Positions 11,501 through 26,500 of a stretch of 64,000 nt of DNA are shown here, in pieces (position 1 is the first letter of the stretch; each line of letters begins with the position of its first letter). The notes beneath the pieces are model-generated. The model was not told the DNA's origin and did no database searches. It saw only the letters and a program-made list of their open reading frames with translations. The stretch comes from Ixodes scapularis. Lineage: Eukaryota > Arthropoda > Arachnida > Ixodida > Ixodidae. The translations under genes and the position numbers were made by a program. The DNA lies in the NCBI RefSeq assembly GCF_016920785.2, contig NW_024609837.1:43712745-43776744 (forward strand), in the 5' to 3' direction.

Positions 11501-14500
11501 GCACAGTAAGAAGACTGGCGTAACTCTGTATTTTTTTCACTTTGCGACTGACCGCAGTGGATGCTATGAACCATTCTGGCCAATCTAGTGAAAGTACTGC
11601 GCGGCAGCGCACCCCACGCGTCTGTGTGCTTTTTCCGGAAATCGCATGACATTCACGCGGCATTAGATTGACTTCAATGGCTCGTAGCGTCCCGAGCAAT
11701 CCATCGTAAGGTGACACAGTGTACAGTCGTGCCTCATTCATATAGACACCTCACCCCCCCCCCCCCCTTCCCCATGAAATCGTCCATAATGTGAGTCCTC
11801 CATTACAACGAGACAAAAATGCATGTATTTACCAAGCTCGTAGAAGAAAAGTTTTCTTATGCAGCGGCGTGTCCACATCAACAGGCTTCGTCTTCACGAG
11901 ACGTGACTGTCCAGCGAAGCGCGGTCAAGCGGTGAAAACTTTTTGTTGTGCACCGCAGGTCGAAGAGAAGGTGAAAAGCCAACATCGTCGTTACATGCTC
12001 CAAGAACAGCTCAAAGCGATCAAAAAGGAGCTTGGCCTCGAGAAGGACGACAAAGATGCCATTGAAGAGAAGTTCAAGCAGAGACTCAAGGTAGCCTGCA
12101 TTCTTTCTTTGTTGTCTCGCCATTTCCTGATTTGTTTACGTGCGTCGCGCAGGACTTGGTGGTCCCCAAGCCCGTGATGGAGGTGATCGAAGAGGAGCTG
12201 AACAAGCTGTCTTTCCTCGACAACCATTCGTCGGAGTTCAGGTCGGTTCAAAGCCCCCGAAGTAATCGCGACGCCAGCGACGATGGTTTTGTAGAGCGTG
12301 GAATGGTTTCCAGGAAGCCTAGTCCCAGGAATTTGTTTGTGTTTTCATCCGTGTATATCCCTGTCAGATTTAGCGGGGAAATTGATGTTGGATCACCCTA
12401 CGTTGATTTCTCCACTAAATTTAGAGGGAAATTGCTGTCACGTGGTGTCGTTGTATTTACGTGGCACCACGACCTGACACCGTGACATCACATCGAGTGC
12501 CCACGTCACGTGTCGTCGGGTTACGTGACGTCAATTTCCCCACTAAATTTAGTGAAAAACAATGTAGTGAGAGGTCGTTTGACGTTGAGTCCTTTGGCGT
12601 CAACCTTCCCTGCTGGGGGCTCCCGTGAAAGTAGGTGTTTGGAGAGTGGCGTCTCCACGCGCCCCGAGCTCCGCAGGGGGCACCTGCACCCTAGGTGTTA
12701 GGTGCTTGGTGAGTAGCGTCACCACGGACCCCAGCCACGTGGGCCGCCATACCCGCACACAGGGGGCACTTGCGTTAGTAGGTGCTTGGTGAGTGGCATC
12801 ACCACAAACCCAGAGTCGTGTGGGTTTACCCACGCATGCCTGACTGTGCGTAGCTTAACCTGTGTCTGGGGAAAAGGGATCCTGGTGGTTGAGCTAAGCC
12901 CAGGTCACGTTTGGACTCTTCGGGGCCCCCCGGGCAAGGCAGTATTTGCCTCGAGATCGAACCGTGTCACCACCCCACACTAGAGTACCGCATCGTCTGC
13001 TATTCCACCACCGTCTACAACCGCCTGCAATGCCTGCAAGACACGACAATGAAACAGGCACTCTAGCGTTCCATCATGCATGAGCCACAGTGCAATACAA
13101 GCGTATGTAAGCATCTGTCAATATGCACTAAAAAGCAACCAAAAGAACTGAAAAAAAAGAATATCAAGATAAATGTGCAGTTTTATTCAACTTTTATGTG
13201 CTTCTGGTGTTTATGCATGGCGTCTCCGAGCAAGGTGGGTGAACGTCGTGACGTGCAATTAAAATGCAACCTAAAAATATTCGCCTTGACATGCCAGGTG
13301 CTTTACAAAACTTGAGAGCCACAGGCCTCTGAAAGATGCCAGCCAAACATAGGAGGTGCGTTTTTTTTTTTTTTCTTCCTCTCTCTTTGTGTGTCTTCCT
13401 ATGTTCAGCTGGCATCTTTCAAAAGCATGAATCACCAACTAGCTCAGCTACAAGCAGTCACAAACTACAGGCCTTCTAAAGCAAAGTATGAGGAACATAG
13501 CTGGACAAACTTGGTGCAAGGCAAACACCCAATTTCTTTCAGCCAAATGGCTTGCACATCCTTACTTGTAAAGGTACCTTCTCAGTACTGAAACCACGGT
13601 CACAATCGCGATGGTTGCGTGATTCACAAAGCGGCAGGACCGCTTTTACCGTAATCGGCATCTTTATTCAGCATCAACACGTAGAAATGACCTAATAAAG
13701 CCCATTCGAGCAAAATGGCTGACGTGATACATTAGGCGTGATTCCAGTCCTGCTACGAAAACAAGCACCTGCACAGCGCTCCTGAAGGCGTGTACTTGCA
13801 ACAGTTGTTTGTTGCGAACTACATCGGTTGAGAAGATCTTCCTCTAAACATCTCGGTGATTGCGAAATGACTTAAACAAATAGACTAGCTCGACGAGCTA
13901 CACGGTGTATGGAACTGCTTGCCGCCAACGCCGGCAGCCATGTTGGTTATTGTTTGAAAGCAACGGAAAAGGCAATCTCGGATTATTTTTTAAATCTATA
14001 ATTGACTCTGTCTGGATCACTTCTTTTTGAAACATTAAAATAGCTCGGACAAAAGGCCATCACACACATAGAAACAATTTTACAACCAACATTCCACACG
14101 TCAATCATCTCTCCAGCCAATGAGAGGTGCAAGCAGGGTGTAAGCACTGGGCGGGGTTTAGACCAGGCTTTGACCTCCATCTTTTCCACTAAATTGTGTC
14201 TGGTGGCAAAAATATTGCGCTAAAAATTGTTTTTTGTGTGTAAAAAATATTTTGTGAGATATGTGGCCCATCTATACTCCGTTCACCCTAAGCTGAGACC
14301 AGAAGCTACGCCTTTAGTGCAAGCTTTCTGCCCTTGCTAACAAAAGTGTAAACTCGCAGGCACGCGAGACCAAAGCTCTGCAGAAGCCAGCAAGCTCGCA
14401 CTGAAGGCAGAGCTTTTAGTCTCAGCTTAAGAATAAGCAAACCATAAATGCTTTTAAAAAAAAAAGGGTTATTTTAATGTTTTTAATAATTTTTTTTTTT

Positions 14501-17500
14501 TGTTTGTTTGACATTTGGTTTGTGTGCAGTGTGACGCGCAACTATTTGGATTGGCTGACGAGTCTTCCCTGGGGGAAGACTAGCGAAGAGAACCTCGACC
14601 TAGCGAGAGCAAAAGAGGTGCTCGAAGAAGACCACTACGGGATGGACGACGTGAAGAAACGCATTCTGGTACGTCAAGTAGGAAACGTGACTGTTGTTTG
14701 TTTGTTGTTTGGCTTGTGTTTTTCTGCGGTTTTAGGGCACTGGTTTTATATATGTTGTACTCCAAAACACTGCTTGCATGAGATAAGACTAAACCTGTTT
14801 TTTTTTCACTCACATAAATAAACTATTCATTGCAGAAAGCTGAAACACCATCAGAATATGACGTATGCAGTGATGTGATTGCTGCGCCAATTGCGCCAAG
14901 TGGCTAACCCTGCTACATCCTGCTACATTTTGCCAAAATATAGGTAATCTGTGCCACGCCTGCACCAAAAAAACAATTTCGGTCGCCTTTCAAAATTGAA
15001 ACTAAACTGAGTACCGTAATTGACCATGTGTGTGTTATGTGGCGCAAGCGGCCACCTGACACAAGGTACCCTGCATCAATCATTCATCGGGTCTTGCATG
15101 ATTTTCCCGCCGTCTCGCGTTTTGCTCTCTCGTCGTCTCGTGGCTCTCGTCTCACGTCTATTTTTTTTTTATATTTTCAACTTGGACGCGGGCGGGTGCG
15201 GACGCTACGACACTAATGTGCCGGGTACCAGTCATGCTGTCATGCTGCGAGACAAAACCATGTTTTTGCGTGGCGGGAGTTATTTTGTGACCTGAAGCAT
15301 TCCCTTCTGAAAGCAATGGCTGTGGGAAAACTATATTTTGTCCCTGCCTTCCAGTCACCATGGTTGCGTGACATCCGGTGTTGCCGTCCCCACGTCGCTG
15401 CAGATATGGTGCTTTCTAAAATGAAACTTAAGTACCGCCGCATGTTCATCAACATTCCTGTTCTTATTTAAATCATACATTACTATAAAAATCCCTCTAA
15501 CTAAAAGACTGCTGTGTCGCAGTATTGATTACCTAGGTTTCTCTCAGTGGGCTTTCTTTCAAGAGGGATTCCGTACATGAATAATCTGCAGCGAAAGAAA
15601 GTTGGTGAAGAGGAGTGGGCTAAAGCAAATAAGGCAATGTCTGCACGCTGAACCCGCACAGCACACTTGTTTTTCTCGGGTTCATTCGTTGCACAGAGCG
15701 CACCAAAACTTTTTAACCCTGGCTCGCAATGTCTTGCATTAATGCGCTCTTTTTTTTTTTTTATGTTTGTTTATTTTTTTACGAAAATATCTGGCACGTC
15801 GAGAACAAGTAAAACGGTGGCAAGCGGTTTTTCCGAATTGCTCGGCAGCACCTACAGTACTGTACGCTTGGTAATGTCTCATCAGTAAAAATACAAGCAG
15901 CGAGTTCCGTCACAACATGTCACATCAGAACATAACACAACACAAAGTGCCCTTCATTTGTGCAGCACTTCAAACAAATATTTTTCTTTTTCTAAGAATA
16001 TCCGTTCCGAAAACCACTTTTACTGCTCTAAAACACTGTTTTGGTTGCTCCAAAGGCCACATTTGCAGCTCCAAAACACTGTTTTGGCTGCTCTGAAAGG
16101 TGCTTCAAAATGGCTTAGGCCAGTCACATCACTGCGTATGGATACAATGTGAAAGATCAAGAACATGACGTTACCTAAATAAAAGAATTAAACAGAAAAA
16201 AGTTAAATTTCTTTATGACTCGGCGTCCCCCTATGCCTAATACTCGTCGAACCATGAAACAATATTGTGGGCACGTTTTGGCATTTATTTCAGTGAAGAA
16301 AACTTGTCACCAAGGGAGACAATTGCTTTGTTTCTTTTACAGCAAAGCTGTTTATGGCTAGGGTTTCGTGGATTTTTCGTGTGTGTCAACAGGGTCCTGA
16401 ATTTGATGCAAAATCGCTTCATTCTGTGCAAAAGCTTATACGTCTCATCATTTGGATATGCATTTTGAGTAGCTTAGTTATTAATAGGCACCATTTTCAA
16501 GATCAGTGGACTCTCGGGTAGTTAATAAAGGTTTCTCAAAGATTTGCCGCTGTGCGACCCGCGTCGGCCATGTCTACGCTTGCACTGCCCTCTCTTTGTC
16601 ATTGTTCCAAGCGCTTGCGCACCTAGTTTCCCTTCCTTCTGCTGGGTGGCTGTGCCGTCGCGCGTGTCTAGTTTCCTGCGGTTCCTCTGGGCAGCAATGG
16701 TCCTCAACATGTGTGTGCGTACCTTTCGTCACGATGACCACCGATCAAGACAATAAATGTGTTCGTACCTTTGTTCAAAATTCTGTGTCACGCCTGTGTC
16801 ATGTGTTAAACAGCTTCATTGGTCATCCACCTTTACAGTGTGGAATGGCTCATGATTTTAACCCCTTAAGTGCCAAATTTGTTTTCCAAAAGTAACCTAA
16901 AAGTGCTATTTTTTTTAAATTTTGAATTGTTATTTCTCTAGTATTACACATAAGATTTGAAAAGTTTGTTACACAAAAATCTGCGGAGGCGGAAAAAAAA
17001 TGTTTGCCAACTAAAACGAGTGCTGCCATCTATGATCAGTGCCGCAAAACTACTCGGACGAGCCTAGCTCGTCCGTGGAGTTGAGGGCTACCGAAAAAAC
17101 CAATGGACAAGCTGAGCTCGTCCACGGCATTTTTAGCCAGAAAGTGGCCAACGAGCTCAGCTTGTCCAAGGCACTTAAGGGGTTAAACAAATTTTCTTTT
17201 TTTTTTTTTATGCAAGCAAATACAAGTGTTGCAACTTGTGGTCCATTTTAGTTTTAGGTATGACACGGAATTTCTCAGTGTGTGGCTTTTTTGTTTTTTT
17301 TAGGAATTCATTGCAGTGAGCCAGCTTAAAGGGACAACGCAAGGGAAGATGCTCTGCTTCTACGGACCACCCGGTGTTGGGAAGACGAGTATTGCCAGGT
17401 CCATTGCACGCGCTCTGAACCGAGAGGTGTGTAAGCTTGTTTATTTGTCTCATGTTTTTTTTGTGTACAGACTCGTTCGGCTCGAAATTTGGAATAGTTC

Positions 17501-20500
17501 AAAGATAATCTGTTGTGAGCTTCAAACCCTAGTTTTCTAGTAGGAACATGCAGTCAAAGTCTGCCAGAAAATATTGATCAAGACTCGATTCAAACCAGGA
17601 AATTTCTCGCTGCGAGCATGACATGTTTGTCACGTCAACATGACATGTTGACCTGGGATCTTTGTTATGTTGATATGCAAACATTGCTTCTCAGTGTGAC
17701 CTGTTGTTTCGAGACATGTCTGCTATGTTTACATGAAAGCAGGACATGTTTTCACGTCGCCTGCACTAAGAGTGACAGACAAATGTCATCTCATTCTGTG
17801 AGATTCTTAAATTTTGGTTTATGTGGTTTCCACTAGTTTTGTAAGCTTTGTGTGAAAATTTTGTAAAAAAAAACGAAATGGACAGTGCATTTATGGAGCC
17901 CCTGAAGAAGCAAGAAACTTCTTTTGTAAATACTAGTTTGGAATTGTGTTTATTGTTTTTTTAATTCTATGGAGTGATCACAACCACTATGAGGCTGCTG
18001 GTATTGCAGATGGCATGTATGATGTAAACATATTACCATTGCCTAATTTTAATAGTGGAGTTGTGTCATTCTCAATTGTAGAGATGTAGCTGTGCAGTAT
18101 GATGTTGAAGCGTAAAAATATGCTAGAGTGCTGCCTAATGTTCCGTGTGTTGCAATGTCTCTTTTACTACATACCGAACTTTCAAGGCCAAACCTTACCT
18201 TGTGTTTTATGTGACCTTCATCCCTCAGTAACAAGTTCCACTGACAAGCCTAGGAGGTTGAATTGTTTATTTCAAATTCTTTTGTGGGACGGTTAATTTT
18301 TGCAAACGCAACATAAGCACTTTTTACCTTAGTGTACACCGCTTTTGTCAAGTGTCTTGGTGGGAACATTGGAGGTTAGAACCCAAAGCTGTGGCCAGTT
18401 TGTCAATGAGCATCTTGCAAATCTTTCGTTGCAGTACTTCCGTTTCAGCGTGGGTGGCATGACGGATGTGGCAGAGATCAAAGGGCACAGGTTAGTTTGC
18501 TGATTCGAGATCTTTTATGTTATTTGTAGTGATTGTATATTTATAGAGCATTATTGCCGGGGGAAGGTTGTTCAAAAACATGTTCATGAAATGTTACTGA
18601 AACACAATACTATCTATAATTCGCAACTACAGCGTGTACACTAACGCTTCCATTCTCCTTAAAAATTGGCTTGCCTGATTAAGGGGACACACCCCCTGGG
18701 AGGGTCAACTTTTGAACCCTTAGATTAAAATTAATGAAATTTACAGAGTAGGCTTGTGGCCATGCTAGAAGGTGCATAACAAAATTTCAGGTCTGTCGGT
18801 TAAGTGGGAAGGAAATTAGGGCAGCTTTTATCAGCAACCCGCCTACATTGTTTAGTTAATCTATCGTCGGAAAACTATCACAATATTCAAAATTTTTATT
18901 TGCTAGATATGTAGCACAACGCCTACGAGGTGCGGCTATGGAAATTTTTTTGTAAAAAGTCATTTATTTCTATCAATTTTCTCTTCGGCAAAATTGGTCA
19001 ACTTGTTGGTCTTCTGTGTCTTCGACACAATGTCAGCATTTTTTTATAAAAGACATCCGTAAAGTGACAAAAAAATTCCATAGCCGCACTCCTTATTAAA
19101 TTTCAGTCAGGAAAAGTGAAGAACAAGCCTTCCCTGCATTGCCACTATCAAAAGATAGATTCACAAAAAGAAATTTATACCGAAAAGTGGAACGGAGAAA
19201 AATGCATTCAAAGTGCTCCAAACCCTACCTTTCTTTAGCTTCGGTGAACAAAATTAATTTATAAAAAATTAACTATGCAGTGTAAACTAATAAAAATTTC
19301 TGGGCATACTCTTTAAATGTTGGTGGATGTAACTATGTCATTTTTCAAAATCAACATTTTTTGCAGAAATTTCTTTTTCTGGAAGAGACGCGAGTCTTAA
19401 AATGGTCAAAAAACACAAAATTTCTGGTTTTTCGAAGCTCACATATTTGGATTGAATATAGTCTAAAGTACCCGCACGCAAAGTTTCAATTCCCAATTCG
19501 ATGTTTACTTAGGAGAAAAATCCTAATTACAATGTCTCGGCAGCGTTCGAATCATGGTTTCGAAGCAAAAAGTAGTCGAACTCGCACAAGGCGCCTTCCG
19601 CAGCTGCTCTGTAGCCGCTCGTCGTATCGCGGCCATTTTGGGCTTGTTGGAAAGCTGGTTCTCTTTTTTCCCTCCCCACGCCAGTCATTCTCCCGTTTCG
19701 CTCGGCCAACGGGAAAATGGGAATTTAGCTTGCATTTTTTCACGGTTCCAGACGCCGCAGTAATTTAGGTCGCATTTCTCGCGGTTACAGACGATGCCGG
19801 CTTTGCTCCATGGGACATTTAATGCTTTCGCATTAAAAATGTTAAAAATATTTGCATTAAAAGAGTAGGGTCAGATCTTGTTTAGGGTGGTTTACTCTTC
19901 CAGAGACATGGCCTCGGACCCCGCCTTTTTCTGACCACGCTGGACATTGTCTCACCTTACTTTGTTTTGACCTGCACTACTCTTTGCAAATTTGGAACGT
20001 GATGACGATTTGCTTTGTTTTCTTGTAACATTTTAACTTTCATTGCAGACGCACTTACGTGGGCGCCATGCCCGGGAAGTTGATCCAGTGCCTGAAAAAG
20101 ACGAAAACCGAAAACCCGCTGGTGCTAATAGATGAGGTACGCTGCATCTCTTTCCTTCCGGGAACAGAAAACTAGTCAAGTCTTTTTTTTTATTGTGACT
20201 CAAAAATAAATTCCTAGATATAACTGCGGGTGGAACTTGAATATTTTCTAAAACAAATATTTTACTTTTCATGCGAATTGAGCATGGATACTTTGAGAAA
20301 TCATGTCAGGAAACCCTTTGAGAAAGCACACCTATAAACAGAGACAGTTTAATAACATTAAAAACGTGTCCCGTATTTGTATGTTAGGAAAGGAAAAAAA
20401 AAACCTAGTAAGATGAGTTGGGCCAAAAACATTATTATAATATCCAGAGATAGCTTACCTAAAAGAGAGGGCAAATCGGGTAACACTGAGAAGTGGGCTA

Positions 20501-23500
20501 ACTATCGGTACGCGACCAAGAAAAATGTAGTTTTGTATTTTTTGACCTGGCCAAACTTGTCTTCACCTTGAGGGATGACAGAGTCCAGACAGTAGTCCTT
20601 CCCAATCGGCAATGTTTACTTATCCTTTGCCGTAGCCAATTACCCCATTTTGGCCGAGGTCATCATTGGCCAGGGCACTGTGATTACTAGATGTGGGCTA
20701 TTTTTCGGTGTTTTTAAAGAAGAATTGCAAATTGTGTCAAAAATAATGGTGGGTTGTTTTTTTGGTGTGGGGCATCTTTCGGAATATTACGGTAGGTAAT
20801 GTGGCAAGGAAAGCAACAACTGGTACCTAATTTAGTTCAGTATAACTTGAGGTGTTTTTTTTTTGTTTTTGTTTTTTTGCGTTTTTCTTTAAATTTGGGG
20901 GTCAAACAATAATTATAACTAAGGAAGTCTTGACCTAGAATAGTAAGCAAAATTTCCCAAGACCATCAGGCTGACCGAGACGCTCCGACACCTTGGTCGT
21001 GTCTCCTAGCGCGTCGGTGCAACGCAGCGAAGCTTGTTGCGTGTGCGGGCGTGCCGTTCAGAAGCAGTGAAGCTGGTCGCCAGAGCGCCGGTGCGAGACA
21101 GTGAAGCTCGACTCCAGGGCACCGGTGCAAAGCAGTGAAGCTTGACGCAAGATATCTCAGAATCCTAAAGACATCATTCGTAGTTGTTTTAAAAACTGGA
21201 ATATGTCGAACAGTGAAAGCGTGCTGTGAATCAAATTGAATAGCTACCACCGTTCACAAATTTTTGCAAGTTTCAGATATTTGTGTACTTTCTAGATTAG
21301 GATGTGGTACACCTTTTTTTTTTTGTCTGTTTTTTTTGTTTTCTCTCAAGGTGGACAAGATTGGAAGGGGTTACCAGGGCGACCCTTCCTCGGCACTGCT
21401 GGAGGTCCTAGATCCAGAGCAGAATGCCAACTTCCTGGATCACTACCTCGACGTGAATGTGGACCTGTCCAAGGTGCGACGACTTGCCGCCACCTCGTAA
21501 CGTAGCTGCGTCTCATCATTGGTGCTACTAGAATCACTTGATATGTTTACAGTGTCGGCACTTGGTTCCCCGACTTTCTCGTGGGCGCCGCCATTTTGTT
21601 GCTTAGTGCAGACAGCGTGCAATCGACGATCATTACAATTGGGAAATGCGACTTTCCAAACTTTAAATGCGGCGTTGGGGAAGCTAGGGCGGTACCAGTT
21701 GACACTGTCACAGACCGTTTTAAACCTTCTGGAGGACGGGAAAGCGTTTGCGGGGAACACGTTTCTCCACAATTTCAGATAAAACTTCAGGCAACTGGCA
21801 ACGACTTTAGGAGCCAAGACTGCCGAAGTGTCGTTGTCTTTAAGCGTAGCTCGTTTGGGGGCTCTCTGTGTGACCGCACCGAGGTTGTGTTTTACAAATA
21901 TGGCATGGTCTTCGACTCTCGTCGAATCGTAGTTTGATTTTGGGCACATGTGAAAAATTTAGGCGGCGCAAGGGGACATTGCATTTAGGCTAGAGCGCTG
22001 TGGAATGTCTCCAGCTGGGGGTTCTACAGCATGTAAACAAACGCTTTTAAGATACTGTAGACGGGCCTCAAAGGTCAACTTCTTCACATATCGCGCTGCA
22101 CTTTATCGGAGGTGCAAGCAAGTTGTGAAAGTTTAAAATGAAAAAAAATGGAGGAATAAACTTACTCTCATTAAAAAGAAGAAACAAAAAACAATTCCGG
22201 GCAACCTACGTTGCCACTTCGCAGACGACGCACACATAGTGAGAATTGCTGCCGACAGATAGTGTATGCTGCGTCGAGGGAGTGCCAGCCGATTCGGGTT
22301 GATAGCAGACGATCTCGCAAAAGAACCCGAATCGGCCGGCATTCCTGTGATGCGGCGTACGCCATCTGTCGGCAGCACATCTCACTGTGCGTGCATCGTC
22401 TGCGAAGTGGCAGTATAGGTTGTCCACAACAGGTTTCTGTTTTTCTTTTCTTTCGAATAAGGCAAGTTCCTTCCTTCAAATTTTTTTTACAGTAAACTTG
22501 CACCAGCTGCTTGCACCTAAGTAGTAAATTGCAGCGCGATACGTGAAGAAATGGAATTTCGTGAGCCGTCTGAAGTGTCTTAAAAACATTCGTTTACGTG
22601 CCATAGAAGGTCTTGTTTTGGTACATCGGTGCGCTTACTACAAGATACATTGCCAATGCAATTCCCATATTCCGTCTGCATTCCGAGGCACCTTGCAACA
22701 AATGCTGTGCATATTATCTCGCACGGTGTTTTTAGCAACTGTGTGAGATAACATGCATTTCTTAGGTTTCAAAGGTATTTTTTAGTTTTTGTTAGTATCA
22801 CTTATTTTCACTCCTGCTGGAGCCCAATCATTGGCCACGGAATATTCTAAAGAGATCACTAAACGCACGTTTCAGGTGCTGTTCATTTGCACTGCCAATG
22901 TGACCGACACAATCCCCGAACCATTGAAGGACCGCCTGGAGATGATTGAGGTGTCCGGCTATGTGGCAGAAGAAAAAATGGCCATTGCCGAGGTACGTAC
23001 CTGGAAACATTTAGTCGTTCAATTAGCAGCTAATTGTTTTGTATGCTTGTTTCAACTGCAGGATTTTAGTCAGCCCCAGTGGGTGTCTGGTGTCTTTGCA
23101 GTAGAGGAGCAATTTAGCCAGAACGGTACTGCTACCAATAATACATGACCGTGTGCGGGTACAATGCTCATCCAGATCGAAACAGGCAGGGGTAGGGATT
23201 GAATCCAGGATCCCCAGCAGCGCAAGCTTTCGCTCCTCGCACTCCAAGCAGTGGTGCGTCATCTACCTTTGGCCACGGATCCCAGAGTCAAAAAGCTGGT
23301 GTCCATAGTTGCTTGCAGCAAAACTCAGCTACGGGAACTTGGCGCAAGAGGAGGGCGCGTTTGATTATGCGTCTTGAGGGAATCGGATTATTGAGTTTAA
23401 ATTGGGGTCATTATTTGAAGCGAAGCAGGTTTGTCTAGCCACAAATAATTGGCCGCGTTTGGAGCAGAAAGCACAAGCATAGTGTGTGCATTGTTGAGGT

Positions 23501-26500
23501 TTGAAACAGCGACCGTCTATCACTTTTCCTTTGGCACAGCGTATTCTTAGAGGTTTAAGGTTTGTGTTGATGTCCAAATTCATTTCAACCATGAGAGGTC
23601 CATGCAGGAAGAACGTACCTTACATTGCTTGTCAGCTGACGTGACTAATAAGAGGATAAATTGTTTTTCTAGGAAAGAAATTGGATCAAATTGGTAGTTT
23701 TTAATTATTCAAGGCCTCTGTCATGTTTGGACTATGGTTGCTAGACACCTATGCCCAGAGTATTGGCACTCATTTCCTTCATTGTCTGATGCTATCAAGA
23801 TGGTCGTTTGTCTGTTTGCATCATGCGACTCTTGTTTACAGGCCATTTGCGGGTACCGTTTGCAACAGTTATGGTTCTGAAATGCAACCGTTTGAACAGT
23901 AGATATGGTGTTGCAGTGTTGAGTAAACTAGATCTAAAAAGTGCTTAAAGTACAAAGTAAATGGGTGGTTGTGCACTTTTAATAAAGTAGTAAGTGCACC
24001 GGTTGCAATGTACTCAAAGTGCTATAAATGCTGTGTGCTTTCAAAGTAAAATACAAGTACTTTTTAACACAATCTTTCATGATGCCCTTTCATTCCCCTA
24101 TAGAGTGTTGTTTTTTTAAACTGGTGTGCATTGCTCCAGGGCCAGGGGTAATTGGGAGTGCACTCCTGATTGTTTCAACTAGAACATGCATAGTCAAATT
24201 AAAGAAATTGTGCACACACTGACCCGCCAAGCGATGCTGATTTGCTTGAGCCATAGTTTTATGCTTCGGTGGTTGGAATTCTGGTTCAGGCCATTGCAGT
24301 GAGGTTTGTTTTGACGTCCTCTTCCCAGCGCTACCTGATCCCTCAAGCAAGAAATACTTCGGGTGTTGCGGAGAGCCAGTTGGTGATCCAGCCAGAATCC
24401 CTGCAGCACCTCATCAAGTACTACTGTCGGGAGAGCGGAGTGCGGAACCTCCAGAAGCACATAGAAAAGGTAAGAGGAGGGTCACGTGACACCTGTTTAC
24501 GTGCAAGCGACTTGTGAGCATTCCTGTTTTGTTTGCGTGGTGCTTTGGGGGGGGGATCTCTTGGCAATAAATATGGTTCTGAAACCTGACTCTTTACATT
24601 GAAATTTGTAAAGCCTGAGACAGTGAAGGAAAAGAAAGTCAACACACAATGTCTGTGTGTTGTCTCTTCGTTTTATGTGTCATTCTTTTCCTTCCTTGTC
24701 TCGGGTTAAGTTATGCTAACTTTACCAGGTTGCTTGCAAGCTCCTCCTCCTTTTGGATATGCCATCTTACAGTTTGACACCAGCTGCTCTTTTAGTATAA
24801 GTCATACACTATTTTTTTGCTTTTGGGATATGTTCAGCCCAAGTTTTTCTAAGCCATGCTCCTAATCGTCATAATATTTACTACCAAAGTATCTGTTATG
24901 CATAAAGCAAACAAGATGTTATAAAGTTTCTGTGGGTTCCCTATCTTTGTTAAAACTTGTGTCTAAATGCAGTGTTTTTTTTTTTTGTTTTTTTTTTTTT
25001 TCATTTACATAGTGCTTTTAAAGTAGCGTGTCCATTGTATCATCCATTTAACTTAATTTCACTACAATTTATGCTGTCACAATTTCTAACATTGTGCAAA
25101 CTATTTGTGAAAACTTATCTAATGGCTCATGTGTGCAGCAGTTCAACCGACTGAAACGCAGAAGCGAAATGTAGTGGAGTGCATTTAAGGAAGTTTGCAA
25201 ATCGCTGAGTAAGGTTATTAGAGGTGTGGAGCATGTACCTCAGTTCATTTTCAGTTTGAACCGTGTGCACAATGCACGGTGTTTAAGCACTCAACTATTT
25301 CTAATTATAATAATAAAAAAAGCGTGAGCTGCACAAAGAATTGAGGAGCGCGCTCACACTCCATATTTCATTGCTCTGTATGAATGCCGTGGTCACGTTA
25401 TTCATTTACTAGCATGATGCGAACACCTTTCGGTTTCCTCTGTGTTTTGGCACAGCCAGACTAGCGCCGATACCACTACTTGTAGAACTAATTGTCTAAA
25501 AAGGCGAACTAGTATAAAAGAGACTACGTACTGACAGTGGAGATCCAGGTTTTGGTGTATGGAGCATGCATTCCCAGAAGCTCAGTGGAAAAAGATATAT
25601 TTTGTGCTTGGAAATATACTACGGTAAAGTTCCAAGAGGACGCCCGCCCCCGAGATCGGCCACCTTGTTTATCTGACTAAACATCTGTAACATAAAAAAT
25701 CCGAAACATCGCCCACTCCCCAATTCCCGTCGGATATCACACGATGTCCGACGGGAGTTACATTTGCCGTGCGATATGCTGTACCGGTACGTCTCATAAG
25801 CGGGTTCCCGCTTTTTTGTCCTCGATCTGTGCACGCGATATCGGTTCCCGTGACAGGCAAGTTTGTAGCAGGTTTCTGCATGTTTATTGCACCATAAAAC
25901 TTGAATCTGCTGCGTCCATGATTTGCGGTATTTGTTCAAGTGAGATGCGAGTTCTCGGCGGGTTTCCGCGGGTCCTTTGCACGGTAAAACGCGAATTTGC
26001 TGTGTCTGCAACCTGCGGTACCTTTGCCCGTGACACAGGAATTCGTAGCGAATTCCCGCGTGTTTATTGCTTCGTGAACCGCGAATTTGCAGAGTTTGCA
26101 ATTTGGAGTATCAGTTCCCGCTTCACATGGTTTATAGCGGGTGCCCCGGTGTTTATCATTAATTTTTGATAAAGTTTTGCTGTGGCATCCTCAAAGATAG
26201 CCCACCCCATGTTTTTCCCCCATTTATCTCTTCATTTTGGGTGGGCATTCTTTCGGAACTTTACGGTAGTAGTAGGCTTTTATGCAATATTATTCCTGCA
26301 TTCATAACTTTTAAAGAATGTAAGGACCGTGGAACCGAATGGTTTTGAAGATCTCTGGAACAAGGGCAGTGGTACCTTGCGGCCACGGATCTCTCGTTGA
26401 AATCAGCCCGCTGAGCCTATCCGTTTCTGGTGTTACGTGGCAGATCCTGAGGAAGGCGGCCTTCAGGATAGTGAGCAAGGAAGCGGAAGAGGTGGAGGTG

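Larger units (their letters stand above)
12242..14529. other. 2.3-kb LONP1 intron
   Basis: The intron contains TTTAGCGGGGAAATT-type and CACGTG-rich repeat sequence (12360-12560), a diverged tandem repeat (12629-12840) and a hairpin (13331-13420). The rest is unrecognised. Confidence 0.6.

Noticed and set aside
21443..21949. 168-codon minus-strand ORF
   Set aside because: It overlaps a LONP1 exon in antisense. No domain is recognised and no splice or start evidence supports it.
25839..26165. Possible CRISPR-like array
   Set aside because: The repeat is a contiguous 90-bp tandem without unique spacers, in a eukaryotic intron.
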